Origin: Bacteroidales bacterium UBA4893
Lineage (GTDB): Bacteria; Bacteroidota; Bacteroidia; Bacteroidales; P3
Assembly: GCA_002399025.1 (NCBI GenBank)
Contig: DHCV01000040.1
Coordinates: forward strand, 27,269-91,268
DNA: 64,000 nucleotides
Direction of reading: 5' to 3'
This document shows, in pieces, positions 1 to 7,885 of this stretch (positions are counted from its first letter, which is position 1; every line of letters begins with the position of its first letter). Both the position numbers and the translations under genes were made by a program. The notes beneath the pieces were generated by a model. That model was given only the letters and a program-made list of their open reading frames with translations. It had not been told where the DNA came from and did not search any database.

Positions 1-1668
1 ATAGAAAACTGACCCACTCAAAGCATTAGGTTTTTTGCCTCCAAGCCAAGGCTCAGTGAAGGATGCACTCAATGAATAGTAGTAAGTACCATTGGTTTGA
101 GCCCTAATGGAAAGATGTTGTCCATCGCCAGAAGGAAGAGGTCTCCAAGCATCTTTTTTGAAGAAGTTTTTGGTTGAGAAATTAGTGAAAGTAACTCCAA
201 TAGTTCCAATAACCATTCCTGCTCCCCATCCTCCAGAGATTTCAAACTTATCCGAATTGACTTCCTTGAGCTTATAATCAATATTAACTAAGCCATTCTC
301 TTGGTCTGGCTGAATGTCTGGAATAAGGTTTTCTTGGTCAAAATACTGAAGCTGTTGAAGTTCCCTAAGCGAACGATACACATCATCTCTTGAGAACAAC
401 TGACCTGGAAGGGTCTTCAACTCACGCATAATCACATGGTCATTAGTTCGAGTATTGCCCGAAATAGTAACTGAGCCAATCCTTGCTTGCTTGCCTTCAT
501 GAACCCTCATCTCAATATCAATAGAGTCATTCTCAATATTTATCTCAACAGGAATAACTTGAAAGAACAAATACCCATCGTCCTGATAGAGAGCCGAAAT
601 ATCAGCTCCAGTAGGGTCTTGACTAATGTTTGTTTCCAAAAGTGTCCTATTGTATGGGTCGCCCTTATCAATCCTTAGACGCTTGCCCAAATCCTCTGAA
701 GTATATTTAGTATTACCAACCCAAGTAATATTTCTGAAATAGAACTTTTGTCCCTCTTCAATATCTAACTCAACAATAAGATTCTGCTTGCCTTTTTTGT
801 CCTTAACCAAATACACACTATCCGAAACTATCCTCGCATTGCGAAATCCTTCATCATTATATTTCTTAATAATTGCTTGCTTGTCAGTAATATAGTTCTT
901 TTCCTGAAAACGAGAACTCTTCCAAATCCTCCACCAACGATATCTCTTAGTGTCCTTCATCTGACTCCTAACAACGCTCTGAGAATTAGTCCCATTAAGC
1001 TTCCACCAAGTACCCTTCAAACTCTTACTGCCATTAACAATAACATCCTTAATCTTCACCTTCTCACCCTTTTCAATATGGAAGGTCAAATTCACATCAT
1101 TTCTCGTAGTTGAAGTATCTTTAGTCTGCTCAACACTAACCTCAGTATTGTAGTAACCCTTGTCAAAATAGTAATCCTTAATGATATTTATTGAGTTGAT
1201 TTTCAAATTCTCACTCACAATATCACCCCTCATCAAATTCAAGTTTTCTCTAATCTTATCACCATCCGAACGCTTAACCTTTGTGCCAGCAAACTTAAAA
1301 CTTGCCATTCGAGGCTTAGAAACTAAAGCATAGTTAAGGAAAATGGTTCTTCCCTCAATCCTATCAACCAAAATCTGAACATCATCAAAAATATTTTGCT
1401 TCCACAAATTGTCAATAGCATTAGTAATCTTATCGCTCGGAATCATCACCTTCTCCCCAACGCTTAGCCCAGAAATCAGAATAATGGAAGGATGGTCTAA
1501 ATGGTCAGCACCAGTAATAACAATATTCCCAATCTCATATTCCTTAGGAGAAAAATAATCCAGCTCAATAGTATTGTTTTTTCCTTTATTTTCTTCATCT
1601 TGAGCCAAAACAAAAAGAGGCACAAAAGCCAAAAGGACAAAAACAAGTAAGGGTTTCAAAAAATTCAT
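1..1668 (-). CDS. bamA: BamA/Omp85 outer membrane protein assembly factor (partial, C-terminus beyond the window)
   Basis: This is the outer-membrane insertase that folds and inserts beta-barrel proteins. About 556 codons are visible and the gene runs off the left edge. The protein opens with a signal peptide (about 22 residues, ending FVLA before QDEE). Successive POTRA-type repeats follow (for example IGNIVITGADH, KIKDVIVNG, FYFRNITWVG, RIGSVTISGNTR), and the start of the membrane barrel appears near residue 460 (KFEISGGWGAG, then AQTNGTYYYSLSASFTEPWLGG). The start is the ATG at 1666-1668 that opens the signal peptide. It lies 64 bp downstream of uppS on the same strand, the usual Bacteroidota order, so the two are probably co-transcribed. 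The barrel end and closing residues cannot be seen. Confidence 0.93.
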   Translation of the reverse strand, partial: MNFLKPLLVFVLLAFVPLFVLAQDEENKGKNNTIELDYFSPKEYEIGNIVITGADHLDHPSIILISGLSVGEKVMIPSDKITNAIDNLWKQNIFDDVQILVDRIEGRTIFLNYALVSKPRMASFKFAGTKVKRSDGDKIRENLNLMRGDIVSENLKINSINIIKDYYFDKGYYNTEVSVEQTKDTSTTRNDVNLTFHIEKGEKVKIKDVIVNGSKSLKGTWWKLNGTNSQSVVRSQMKDTKRYRWWRIWKSSRFQEKNYITDKQAIIKKYNDEGFRNARIVSDSVYLVKDKKGKQNLIVELDIEEGQKFYFRNITWVGNTKYTSEDLGKRLRIDKGDPYNRTLLETNISQDPTGADISALYQDDGYLFFQVIPVEINIENDSIDIEMRVHEGKQARIGSVTISGNTRTNDHVIMRELKTLPGQLFSRDDVYRSLRELQQLQYFDQENLIPDIQPDQENGLVNIDYKLKEVNSDKFEISGGWGAGMVIGTIGVTFTNFSTKNFFKKDAWRPLPSGDGQHLSIRAQTNGTYYYSLSASFTEPWLGGKKPNALSGSVFY

Positions 1669-1732
1669 TATTCTGTATTTATAATGTAATGCTACTTTAA
1701 CGTTAGTTATTGAAATAAATTTTATAAGCCAA

Positions 1733-2473
1733 CTATTTTAATTGTTCACTCGTTTTTCCAAACCTTCTCTCACGATTCTGAAAGTCCAAAATAGCCTTGT
1801 AGAACTCCTCCTTATTGAAGTCAGGCCAAAGAGTCTCGGTAAAATAAAGCTCTGAATAGGAAATTTGCCACATAAGAAAATTACTAATCCTATATTCCCC
1901 AGAAGTACGAATAAGCAAATCGGGGTCAGGAAAATCCTTAGTACATAGGAAATTAGAAAAAGACTCTTGGTCAATATCCTCAACACTCAACCCATTAGCC
2001 CTAACCTCTTGAGCAATCCTTTTAGCCGCATTAACAATCTCCCAACGAGAGCTATAACTAAGAGCCACAATAAGCGTTAGCCCTGTGTTCCCACTTGTCT
2101 TTTCAGTAATCTTCCTCACAGCCTCTTGAGTTTGGGGATGAAGCTTTTCAGTCTCACCAATAACCCTAAAGCGAACATTATTTTCCATCATTGTTGGAGT
2201 TTCACTCTCCATCACCTGCATAAAAAGAAGCATAAGACCATCAATCTCCTCTTGAGGGCGAGACCAATTTTCGGTAGAGAAAGCATAAAGAGTAAGAAAA
2301 CCAATCCCCAACTCAACAGCAGCCTCAGTAATTTCCCTGACACTTTGAGTTCCGTGCTGATGACCAAACAACCTATCCTTTCCTTGCCTCTTAGCCCAAC
2401 GCCCATTCCCATCCATAATAATAGCAACATGCTTAGGCAAACGAGAAGGAATAATTTTATCTTTTAAACTCAT
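1733..2473 (-). CDS. uppS: Isoprenyl transferase (undecaprenyl diphosphate synthase)
   Basis: This cis-prenyltransferase condenses isopentenyl diphosphate units to make undecaprenyl diphosphate, the lipid carrier for peptidoglycan and O-antigen. It has 246 residues, normal for the family. The signature HVAIIMDGNGRWAKRQG near residue 14 holds the catalytic Asp, and the C-terminal region has PDLLIRTSGEYRISNFLMWQ and YSELYFTETLWPDF, the diphosphate-binding and dimer motifs. It is the first gene of a leftward unit continuing into bamA. A TAnnTTTG element lies 24 bp before the start. Confidence 0.97.
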   Translation of the reverse strand: MSLKDKIIPSRLPKHVAIIMDGNGRWAKRQGKDRLFGHQHGTQSVREITEAAVELGIGFLTLYAFSTENWSRPQEEIDGLMLLFMQVMESETPTMMENNVRFRVIGETEKLHPQTQEAVRKITEKTSGNTGLTLIVALSYSSRWEIVNAAKRIAQEVRANGLSVEDIDQESFSNFLCTKDFPDPDLLIRTSGEYRISNFLMWQISYSELYFTETLWPDFNKEEFYKAILDFQNRERRFGKTSEQLK

Positions 2474-2496
2474 ATAATTATAGCAAATTCAATCTA

Positions 2497-2504
2497 CAAA
2501 GATA
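2497..2504 (-). promoter_or_regulatory. -7 box of the uppS promoter
   Basis: Read on the minus strand this is TATCTTTG, matching the Bacteroidota -7 consensus TAnnTTTG. A TTTG on the same strand (2527-2530) sits 22 bp upstream, slightly longer than the usual 19-20 bp. The uppS ATG begins 24 bp downstream. Confidence 0.6.
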
Positions 2505-2575
2505 TAAAAAAAAGCTTAGAGGAAAGCAAATTAATAAAAAAAAGAGCATTAAACACATATAAGCACTAATAAAAA

Positions 2576-2659
2576 ATAAGTAACGGTTATTTCAAAATAA
2601 GTAACGATTAATTTCAGATAAGTAACGATTAATTTCAGATAAATAACGGTTAATTTTAT
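2576..2659. repeat. Tandem 21-bp array, four units
   Basis: Four consecutive 21-bp units begin at 2576, 2597, 2618 and 2639. Units 2 and 3 are identical; units 1 and 4 differ at a few bases. The shared core is ATAAGTAACGATTAATTTC. It belongs to the 21-bp-period arrays seen in several other gaps of this window. Together with the 8-mer array that follows, it fills most of the 294-bp gap between uppS and the primase-like gene. Confidence 0.9.
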
Positions 2660-2662
2660 AGG

Positions 2663-2766
2663 GTTTAGTTGTTTAGTTGTTTAGTCGTTTAGTTGTTTAG
2701 TTGTTTAGTCGTTTAGTTGTTTAGTTATTAAGTCGTTTAGTTGTTTAGTCGTTTAATTGTTTAGTT
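2663..2766. repeat. Tandem 8-bp array (GTTTAGTT), thirteen units
   Basis: Thirteen uninterrupted 8-bp units of GTTTAGTT or GTTTAGTC, with one ATTAAGTC and one GTTTAATT variant. The array ends one base before the stop codon of the primase-like gene at 2768. Related octamers occur at 3447-3494 inside that gene, after both BspA-like genes, and at about 60455-60478. Confidence 0.9.
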
Positions 2767-2767
2767 G

Positions 2768-3823
2768 TTAGAGCTTGTTAAGCAAATAGTCTGCCAAGTC
2801 CCATTTCATTTCAATTTGCTCATCTGTGAAAAGTTGATTTAGCTTAGAATAGAGCTTTAGGTTGAGGTTCATTTCCTTGTTTAGACTATTTACCTTTTCA
2901 GTCCATTCTAAGAGCATATCCCCATCAGGCACTACAATAACCTTTCTATCCCTCAAAGCCTTGCAAACCTCACCTGAAAGCATATTGGAGCCTCCTGTTG
3001 CCAAACAAACCATATTAGGAAAATAAACAGAAGTGATAACAGCCGACTTTTCTCCTTCCAAAAGCATAACACTCCTATCAGGATATTTCCTAAGCAAATG
3101 CTCCCCAAACAAACAACGACTAAATTCCCAATCTTCACTAATTTCCCCTTGCTTTTTCAACAAGGTATGCACCCAAGTAATGGTTAATGGTGAATTGTTA
3201 GTGGTAAATGGTGAATTTTCATTTTTAATTCTTTTGCCAGTAAGAGCATCGTACTGCATAATCTTACCACTTCTTAGCCTATAGTTCTTGTCAATGTACC
3301 AATAAATCACACTCTTGTCATTAGTCATTCCCAAGAAATAATCATCTAAAATAGTTTTTAATTCTTCTTCATTGAAAATTGATTTTAAGAAAGTGCCAAA
3401 ATTTGAATCTAAACCAAGAGATAGCTTTAAGTATTTTGAGTCGATAGTGTTTATTTGTTTAGCTGTTGAGCTGTTTATTTGTTTATTTGTTGAGACGTCC
3501 CCCACGTCATTGCGAGCCAAAGGCGAAGCAATCCAGTTTGAATATTTATTTGTTTGAATATATTCTTGTTTTACAAGAGGCAAGCCGATTAGCTTCGGGC
3601 TATGATCTTGCAAAGACGAAAAAGGTTTATACTGCACAAAGCTACTCCCACAATGAAAACAGTAACCAATCTCCTTTTTCCTATTCCACGAGAAACAACG
3701 TTTCTTTTGATTTATTGGCTTCCTTTTATGCGAGCAAGCAGGACATTGAGTGTAAAATTCCCCTATACCTGAAGGAATAAAGACCTCATATTTATTTTTA
3801 TCTTCTATATTGTATAATTCCAT
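2768..3823 (-). CDS. Zinc-ribbon and Toprim-like primase-type protein (DUF6371-like) of a mobile element
   Basis: 351 residues. The N-terminus has a four-cysteine zinc ribbon (C27-P-A-C30 and C55-F-H-C58), like those of phage and plasmid primases. The C-terminal half has a Toprim-like pattern: VMLLEGEKSAVITS near residue 252 and KVIVVPDGD near 294, supplying the conserved Glu and Asp-x-Asp. This arrangement is that of DUF6371-type proteins on Bacteroidota mobile elements, usually next to a RecA/RepA-like ATPase, as here. Three stretches look like intergenic repeats translated in frame: residues 96-107 (palindrome piece), 110-126 (8-bp units) and 201-215 (7-bp units, giving NENSPFT TNNSPLT). 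The frame stays open throughout. A role in primer synthesis is inferred, not shown. Confidence 0.72.
   Translation of the reverse strand: MELYNIEDKNKYEVFIPSGIGEFYTQCPACSHKRKPINQKKRCFSWNRKKEIGYCFHCGSSFVQYKPFSSLQDHSPKLIGLPLVKQEYIQTNKYSNWIASPLARNDVGDVSTNKQINSSTAKQINTIDSKYLKLSLGLDSNFGTFLKSIFNEEELKTILDDYFLGMTNDKSVIYWYIDKNYRLRSGKIMQYDALTGKRIKNENSPFTTNNSPLTITWVHTLLKKQGEISEDWEFSRCLFGEHLLRKYPDRSVMLLEGEKSAVITSVYFPNMVCLATGGSNMLSGEVCKALRDRKVIVVPDGDMLLEWTEKVNSLNKEMNLNLKLYSKLNQLFTDEQIEMKWDLADYLLNKL
3180..3221. repeat. In-frame 7-bp tandem repeat inside the primase-like gene
   Basis: Six 7-bp units (ATGGTTA, ATGGTGA, ATTGTTA, GTGGTAA, ATGGTGA, ATTTTCA) lie within the coding sequence. On the coding strand they read TAACCAT-like, the motif that forms arrays in several gaps of the window. 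Their 42 bp encode two heptapeptides, NENSPFT and TNNSPLT, so frame is preserved. Confidence 0.8.
3447..3494. repeat. In-frame 8-bp tandem repeat inside the primase-like gene
   Basis: Six 8-bp units (GTGTTTAT, TTGTTTAG, CTGTTGAG, CTGTTTAT, TTGTTTAT, TTGTTGAG) of the same type as the array at 2663-2766. Their 48 bp are read in frame as two similar octapeptides, STNKQINS and STAKQINT. Confidence 0.8.
3504..3536. repeat. Half of a dispersed palindrome (GTCATTGCGAG) inside the primase-like gene
   Basis: The + strand reads ACGTCATTGCGAGCC then AAAGGCGAAGCAATCCAG, the same sequence type as one arm of the full palindrome at 60480-60563. It is translated in frame as NWIASPLARNDV (residues 96-107) and abuts the 8-bp array. 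Confidence 0.8.
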
Positions 3824-3950
3824 GATTTATAAGCTTTTAATTCTAAAATATCTAATATCTAAATATCTATTACTATATATATTGATTAGATAATAATAAT
3901 CTATGAATATTACCCCTACAAGAGTAGGGGAATATTACATATTTTCAACC

Positions 3951-5228
3951 TTAGTTTTTATTACTATTATTAATTTCTTTAATAAGGTAAGAAACTTGTG
4001 ATTGACTAAATTTCCTATCTGGGAAATCTTCTCTTAGCAACTCCGCAATTTCTGTTTGCCTTATGGTAGGATTGGAGAACCTATAGGCTATAATCTTTTC
4101 TTTTATTGCCTCTGTCATATCTTTCTTATGGACAGACATATGAATAGTATTACTTGGTGCTTTTTCTCCGTTATGAGTAAAGGTAAGAGTTTCAGTATCC
4201 ATCCTCAACAAATAAGCCTCTTTCAAAAATTCTTGACTTTCATAGTTAGCCTTAATTGGAGTAAACCAAACAGCATTAGGCTCATCAACATGCCAACGCA
4301 TTTCAACAACAGCTCTTGGCTTATCACAGAAAGCACGTGTTCCACTCAAATCCTCCTTTGAGGGTGCTTTGTCGAGTGTGTACTTACGTTTGTGGTGAAT
4401 ACATACAATAGCACAATCATACTTTGCAGCAATCAACGAAAGCTTATTTAAGTACTCTCTAACAACATTATTATCATTCATTGAGCCCAAAATATCATCT
4501 TGAGGAGTGTCAATAAAGATAACATTATATTTCTTGCTTGGCATTAGTTTGTTTAATGCATCAACAACACCATTATCACAACAAGAAATTACATCAAAGA
4601 CAGGATTTTCAATAGTTCTAAAAGGCTCAAAGAATACGTTTTGTTTTTGTAGAAGAGTCTTAGTATGACGTTCATTATCTTCTGTAATTGCAAATGTAAC
4701 ACTTCTTTCATCATCCTCTAATCCAATTTTAAATCCAAGATATTCTTCCATTCCGTAAGCAATTGCAAAAGCTAAACATCTAATGAACGTGGATTTACCG
4801 CACGAGGAATCACCATATATCAAAGATAGCTCACCTTTTGGGAAAAATTTATCCAAAACATATTGAATAGGCTCAAAAGGAGAATTAATAAGCTCAGTTA
4901 CAGATGATATTTTAGCCCCAAATTCAGCATTCGTATCTGTTTTTTCAAGCTCAGAGCTTTCAGCCTCTTTCTGCATCCTTTCAAACTCCTTTTGAATATC
5001 ATCATACCCCTTTTGCCTATTCCCATAAAGGGCATTAGCATTTTTGAACCTTTCAAGATGAGCCTCTTTCTCCAAAGCCCTTTCCATTTCAATCTCTTCA
5101 ACAAACTTATCGTCGAAAGTAACCTTAGGGAGCTTATACTCCCCATTATTACCTTTTTGATTGTTTTCACTTGCTAATACTTGATTAGCGTCATTTTTTG
5201 TTTCCATGTTTTGTGAATTCTTATTCAT
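3951..5228 (-). CDS. RecA/RepA-like AAA ATPase of a mobile element
   Basis: Putative hexameric replicative helicase or DNA-dependent ATPase of the RepA/KaiC superfamily; 425 residues from the chosen start. Walker A GDSSCGKST is at about 139-147 and the Walker B strand NVIFIDTPQDD near 235-243. A downstream IVCIHHKRK resembles the sensor strand of this group. A charged, probably coiled segment (about 40-95) precedes the ATPase core. The C-terminus TIRQTEIAELLREDFPDRKFSQ followed by SQVSYLIKEI looks like a winged helix-turn-helix. I place the start at the ATG 5226-5228 because a clear GGAGGT lies just before it and an upstream in-frame start would run deep into the preceding gene. It overlaps that gene by 8 bp, suggesting translational coupling. 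Confidence 0.78.
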   Translation of the reverse strand: MNKNSQNMETKNDANQVLASENNQKGNNGEYKLPKVTFDDKFVEEIEMERALEKEAHLERFKNANALYGNRQKGYDDIQKEFERMQKEAESSELEKTDTNAEFGAKISSVTELINSPFEPIQYVLDKFFPKGELSLIYGDSSCGKSTFIRCLAFAIAYGMEEYLGFKIGLEDDERSVTFAITEDNERHTKTLLQKQNVFFEPFRTIENPVFDVISCCDNGVVDALNKLMPSKKYNVIFIDTPQDDILGSMNDNNVVREYLNKLSLIAAKYDCAIVCIHHKRKYTLDKAPSKEDLSGTRAFCDKPRAVVEMRWHVDEPNAVWFTPIKANYESQEFLKEAYLLRMDTETLTFTHNGEKAPSNTIHMSVHKKDMTEAIKEKIIAYRFSNPTIRQTEIAELLREDFPDRKFSQSQVSYLIKEINNSNKN

Positions 5229-5634
5229 TATAACCTCCTTTTTCTTCAAATTTCTCAAAATTATTAAATCTATACTCACATTTAATACATTGTAAGTTGG
5301 TACTGTTAAAACAATACTCTTCATCGTAGTTATCACAAGCATGCTTAATTAGAGCAACACCAAAAAGAAATTGAATTGAAGCTAAATTTGCATTATAAGA
5401 ACTACGAAGATTTTTCTTAAACTTCTTGCTCTTCATAGCTCTTTTGATAGCCACTTGCTTTAATTTCTTCATTTCCTTCAAGTAAGTTTGAAAGTCGAAA
5501 TTAATTGCATAGTAGTAGTCATAAATAGGCTCAATCTCCCATTCACCAGTAAGTTCATTAACCCAGCCATACTTTCCATTTTGCAAAGCACTTTCTTTTA
5601 GTAGGTAGCTTTGTCTTTTTTTATTGTTTAGCAT
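5221..5634 (-). CDS. Hypothetical protein of the mobile-element operon
   Basis: 137 residues, unrecognised. The middle is strongly basic (KKLKQVAIKRAMKSKKFKKN), which would suit nucleic-acid contact. The C-terminal third has cysteines at HACDNYDEEYC and LQCIKCEY that could bind a metal, but the spacing is not a standard zinc finger. It lies immediately upstream of the RepA-like ATPase and its last codons contain that gene's ribosome-binding site and start, so the two are co-expressed. I assign no function. Confidence 0.6.
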   Translation of the reverse strand: MLNNKKRQSYLLKESALQNGKYGWVNELTGEWEIEPIYDYYYAINFDFQTYLKEMKKLKQVAIKRAMKSKKFKKNLRSSYNANLASIQFLFGVALIKHACDNYDEEYCFNSTNLQCIKCEYRFNNFEKFEEKGGYNE

Positions 5635-5845
5635 AAAACTGCCATTTTAAAATTAATAAATAAATCTCCAATCAAGGAAGAGGGTTTTATCTCCATTAAT
5701 CAAAAAGCTATGTACATCTTGCTTTTTAAATTAACTTAGATAAGAGTAGCTACTTCTTACCCTCTTTCCTTTTTCAAAGAGCCAAATTCAAAACAAGAAA
5801 AATATCTTATTGTTTGACACGGCAAAGATTCAAAAAATAGGACAT

Positions 5846-5867
5846 AAAAAAAGTCCCATAAGGGACT
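5846..5867 (-). terminator. Intrinsic terminator after the 400-residue hypothetical gene
   Basis: On the minus strand AGTCCC-TTAT-GGGACT forms a 6-bp hairpin followed by seven T (complement of 5846-5852). It lies 67 bp beyond the stop of the leftward gene 5934-7136, so that gene probably forms its own transcript. The 299-bp gap 5635-5933 also holds the direct repeats described next; no gene is visible in it. Confidence 0.65.
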
Positions 5868-5933
5868 CATAATGGGACTCATAATTAAATATTATGGTAG
5901 TGTTATGGTATTAATTAAGGTAGTAATATGGTA
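5862..5933. repeat. Cluster of short direct repeats, possible iterons
   Basis: Two adjacent perfect 12-bp repeats GGGACTCATAAT (5862-5873, 5874-5885) are followed by three TATGGTA-type repeats (5892-5899, 5903-5910, 5926-5933). The cluster sits between two genes of the replication-like block. An origin with iterons is one reading; a terminator flank that gained small duplications is another. Confidence 0.45.
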
Positions 5934-7136
5934 CTATTCTTTTAATATTTTTTCAAATAAAACATTAATATCTTTATAGCCCATAGGCTTGTCTCCAGTT
6001 TTGTTTCTATAATGATTACGAGAGTCAACCAATTTACTTTGAGAGAATAAAGCTTCAAAAGGCTTCCAAATAATCCTATCTTTATTTAGAATATCACAAT
6101 TAAACTTATCTACAAAATAAGCACATAGCATTTTACTCTTTTTCCATTTAATTGTATTTATAGATTGTTTTCTATTCTGTATCCCTAAAAATGTAAGCAA
6201 ATCACCTTTATTCTTTTCATCAATACATCCAAGCTCTATAAGACCTTCAACTAAAAAATTTAGTTGTTTTGGAGATAAGTTAGTATTTATTGATTTAATC
6301 TCAGAATCTATTTTTGTGTTTATTTGCTCAATAGTTTCTAATTGCTGATTAATCTCTTCTGTATTAATTTCATTTGTTTTATTTTCTGATTTTATTTTAG
6401 AAACTGGATAATACATATCTTGTATATAACCATCAAATCCAAGCTTAGAATCAATTGATTTCCGATTTATGAAAATTTTGAAGTTGTCCTTAATATAAGT
6501 CTCTGGATTATTTTGCCTTTCTTTACTAAGTAGAGCAATTAATTCCTTTAACTCAATATCCTCTATGAGTATTAATTTAAAAGTAATAATCTTTAATGTG
6601 TGTAAGAACTTAGACAATTCTTCTGAGTTTTCATATTGTAAATTATATCTCTCATCTAAAATATAATCAATCTTTTTATTTATATGTTTTCTTTGCTCTT
6701 CAGTTATAGGCTTTCCTTGATTCACATATTTTACAAATCTTTTTTCTATAAAGCTAATAATGTTATCGAACTTACCATAGTGCCAAATGAGGTATTTTGA
6801 TTTTATTGTACCATTATCAAGAAAGTAATTACACTTATATAGATATCGTACTGTAGAATAAATTGAAAGTATTGCAGTTAAAAAATCACATTCGTTCTTG
6901 TTACAATATTTTTCTATTTCCTTTTTTCTTATATATAAATTTTCATCTATACTTTTTTCCCAAAGAGTCCAAATTTCACTTTTATGCTTTCTACTTAAAG
7001 GATAAAAAAGCTGGATAAAAAGTTCATTATCTTTTGCCTTTTGTTCTTCATTCATCTTTCTCCTTTCAGGATCTAAGTTTTCATCATCTTCATCAAAGAA
7101 TGATTTTTTCTTTAGTTTCATTTCAAATACTTCCAT
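5934..7136 (-). CDS. Hypothetical protein, first gene of the mobile-element block
   Basis: 400 residues, lysine- and asparagine-rich, with no recognised catalytic motif and no signal peptide or membrane segment. The N-terminus is very charged (KLKKKSFFDEDDENLDPERR). Residues about 240-285 are a Glu/Asn/Gln-rich helical linker. The last third (NLSPKQLNFLVEGLIELG, then NTIKWKKSK and RNHYRNKTGDKPMGYKDI) resembles C-terminal segments of other uncharacterised Bacteroidota mobile-element proteins, including RteC-like ones, but this is an impression only. An alternative start lies at residue 6. A regulatory or replication role is suggested only by its position ahead of the ATPase and primase genes. 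Confidence 0.55.
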   Translation of the reverse strand: MEVFEMKLKKKSFFDEDDENLDPERRKMNEEQKAKDNELFIQLFYPLSRKHKSEIWTLWEKSIDENLYIRKKEIEKYCNKNECDFLTAILSIYSTVRYLYKCNYFLDNGTIKSKYLIWHYGKFDNIISFIEKRFVKYVNQGKPITEEQRKHINKKIDYILDERYNLQYENSEELSKFLHTLKIITFKLILIEDIELKELIALLSKERQNNPETYIKDNFKIFINRKSIDSKLGFDGYIQDMYYPVSKIKSENKTNEINTEEINQQLETIEQINTKIDSEIKSINTNLSPKQLNFLVEGLIELGCIDEKNKGDLLTFLGIQNRKQSINTIKWKKSKMLCAYFVDKFNCDILNKDRIIWKPFEALFSQSKLVDSRNHYRNKTGDKPMGYKDINVLFEKILKE

Positions 7137-7222
7137 TTGGCTAAATTACAAAGAAAATCTATAAGTGTATGTTATTTTTAATTTTTTTCCAATTTCCTTC
7201 GTTGTAAATTATTTTTTGTAGC

Positions 7223-7582
7223 TTCCGTCGTGCGGGATTTCCGACTCCCGCACTATATTACTATAAGGATTTAAAATTCGATATTTGTTGTTAAATAACA
7301 AGGATAACATATTCCGTCGTGCGGGATTTCCTACTCCCGCACGATATTACTATAAGGATTTTTAATCCGTAAGATATACAATCATCAAAGAATATTTCTA
7401 AACAATATATTAATCAAAATGTATTTGTACATTTGCCAGCAAATTGAGTTTAAAATGAATAAATATCGGATTACTTATCGGTTTACCGCTTGCCATAGCA
7501 AGTTATCGACTTTGTCGCTTTGCATAGCAAAGAAATCCTAATAATAAAGAAGTGCGGGAGTGCAAATCCCGCACGACGGAAT
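7223..7582. repeat. Composite of palindromic GTGCGGGA elements (three partial copies)
   Basis: Two forward copies (from 7223 and 7313) each begin CCGTCGTGCGGGATTTCC and contain a hairpin GTGCGGGA...TCCCGCAC, then TATTACTATAAGGATTT. A third copy at about 7535-7582 is in the opposite orientation and ends AAATCCCGCACGACGGAAT, so the block is bounded by inverted ends. Related copies lie at 11871-11928 and 12516-12643. No open reading frame is present, so this looks like a non-autonomous miniature element or REP-like palindrome. It accounts for about half of the 750-bp gene-free stretch 7137-7885; in the rest I see only the TAAGTTTG box at 7810-7817, a possible promoter for the next gene. Confidence 0.8.
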
Positions 7583-7885
7583 CTATATTGCTTATCTTTT
7601 GGTCTTCAATCATTATTCAGTTGTTCTTTTTGCTGATTTTTATTTCTTGCTTTTGCTTGCTGAATTGTGGGTAGGGGTTTGCTTTTGTGTTATGTGGTTT
7701 ATTTAGCTTAAAAAGGTTTTTTGGGTGGCTAAATTACATTTTTTCTTATAAGTGTCTGTTGTTTTATTATTTTTTATCAAATAATTTCTTTTTTATACAT
7801 TATTTATTGTAAGTTTGCAGTGTTAAAAACTAATTTCTTTCGTTACGATGTAATAAAAGACGATAAACCTAAAGACAATTATATC

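Noticed and set aside
2126..2467. 113-codon frame on the + strand opposite uppS
   Set aside because: Antisense shadow of uppS, with no domain, signal or regulatory site.
2768..7136. Complete integrative or conjugative element
   Set aside because: No integrase, relaxase, coupling protein, partition gene or flanking direct repeats were found around the four-gene block.
7820..7885. Upstream 22-codon extension of the first BspA-like protein
   Set aside because: It would place 22 charged residues before the signal peptide and begin 3 bp after a promoter-like box; the ATG at 7886 is better.
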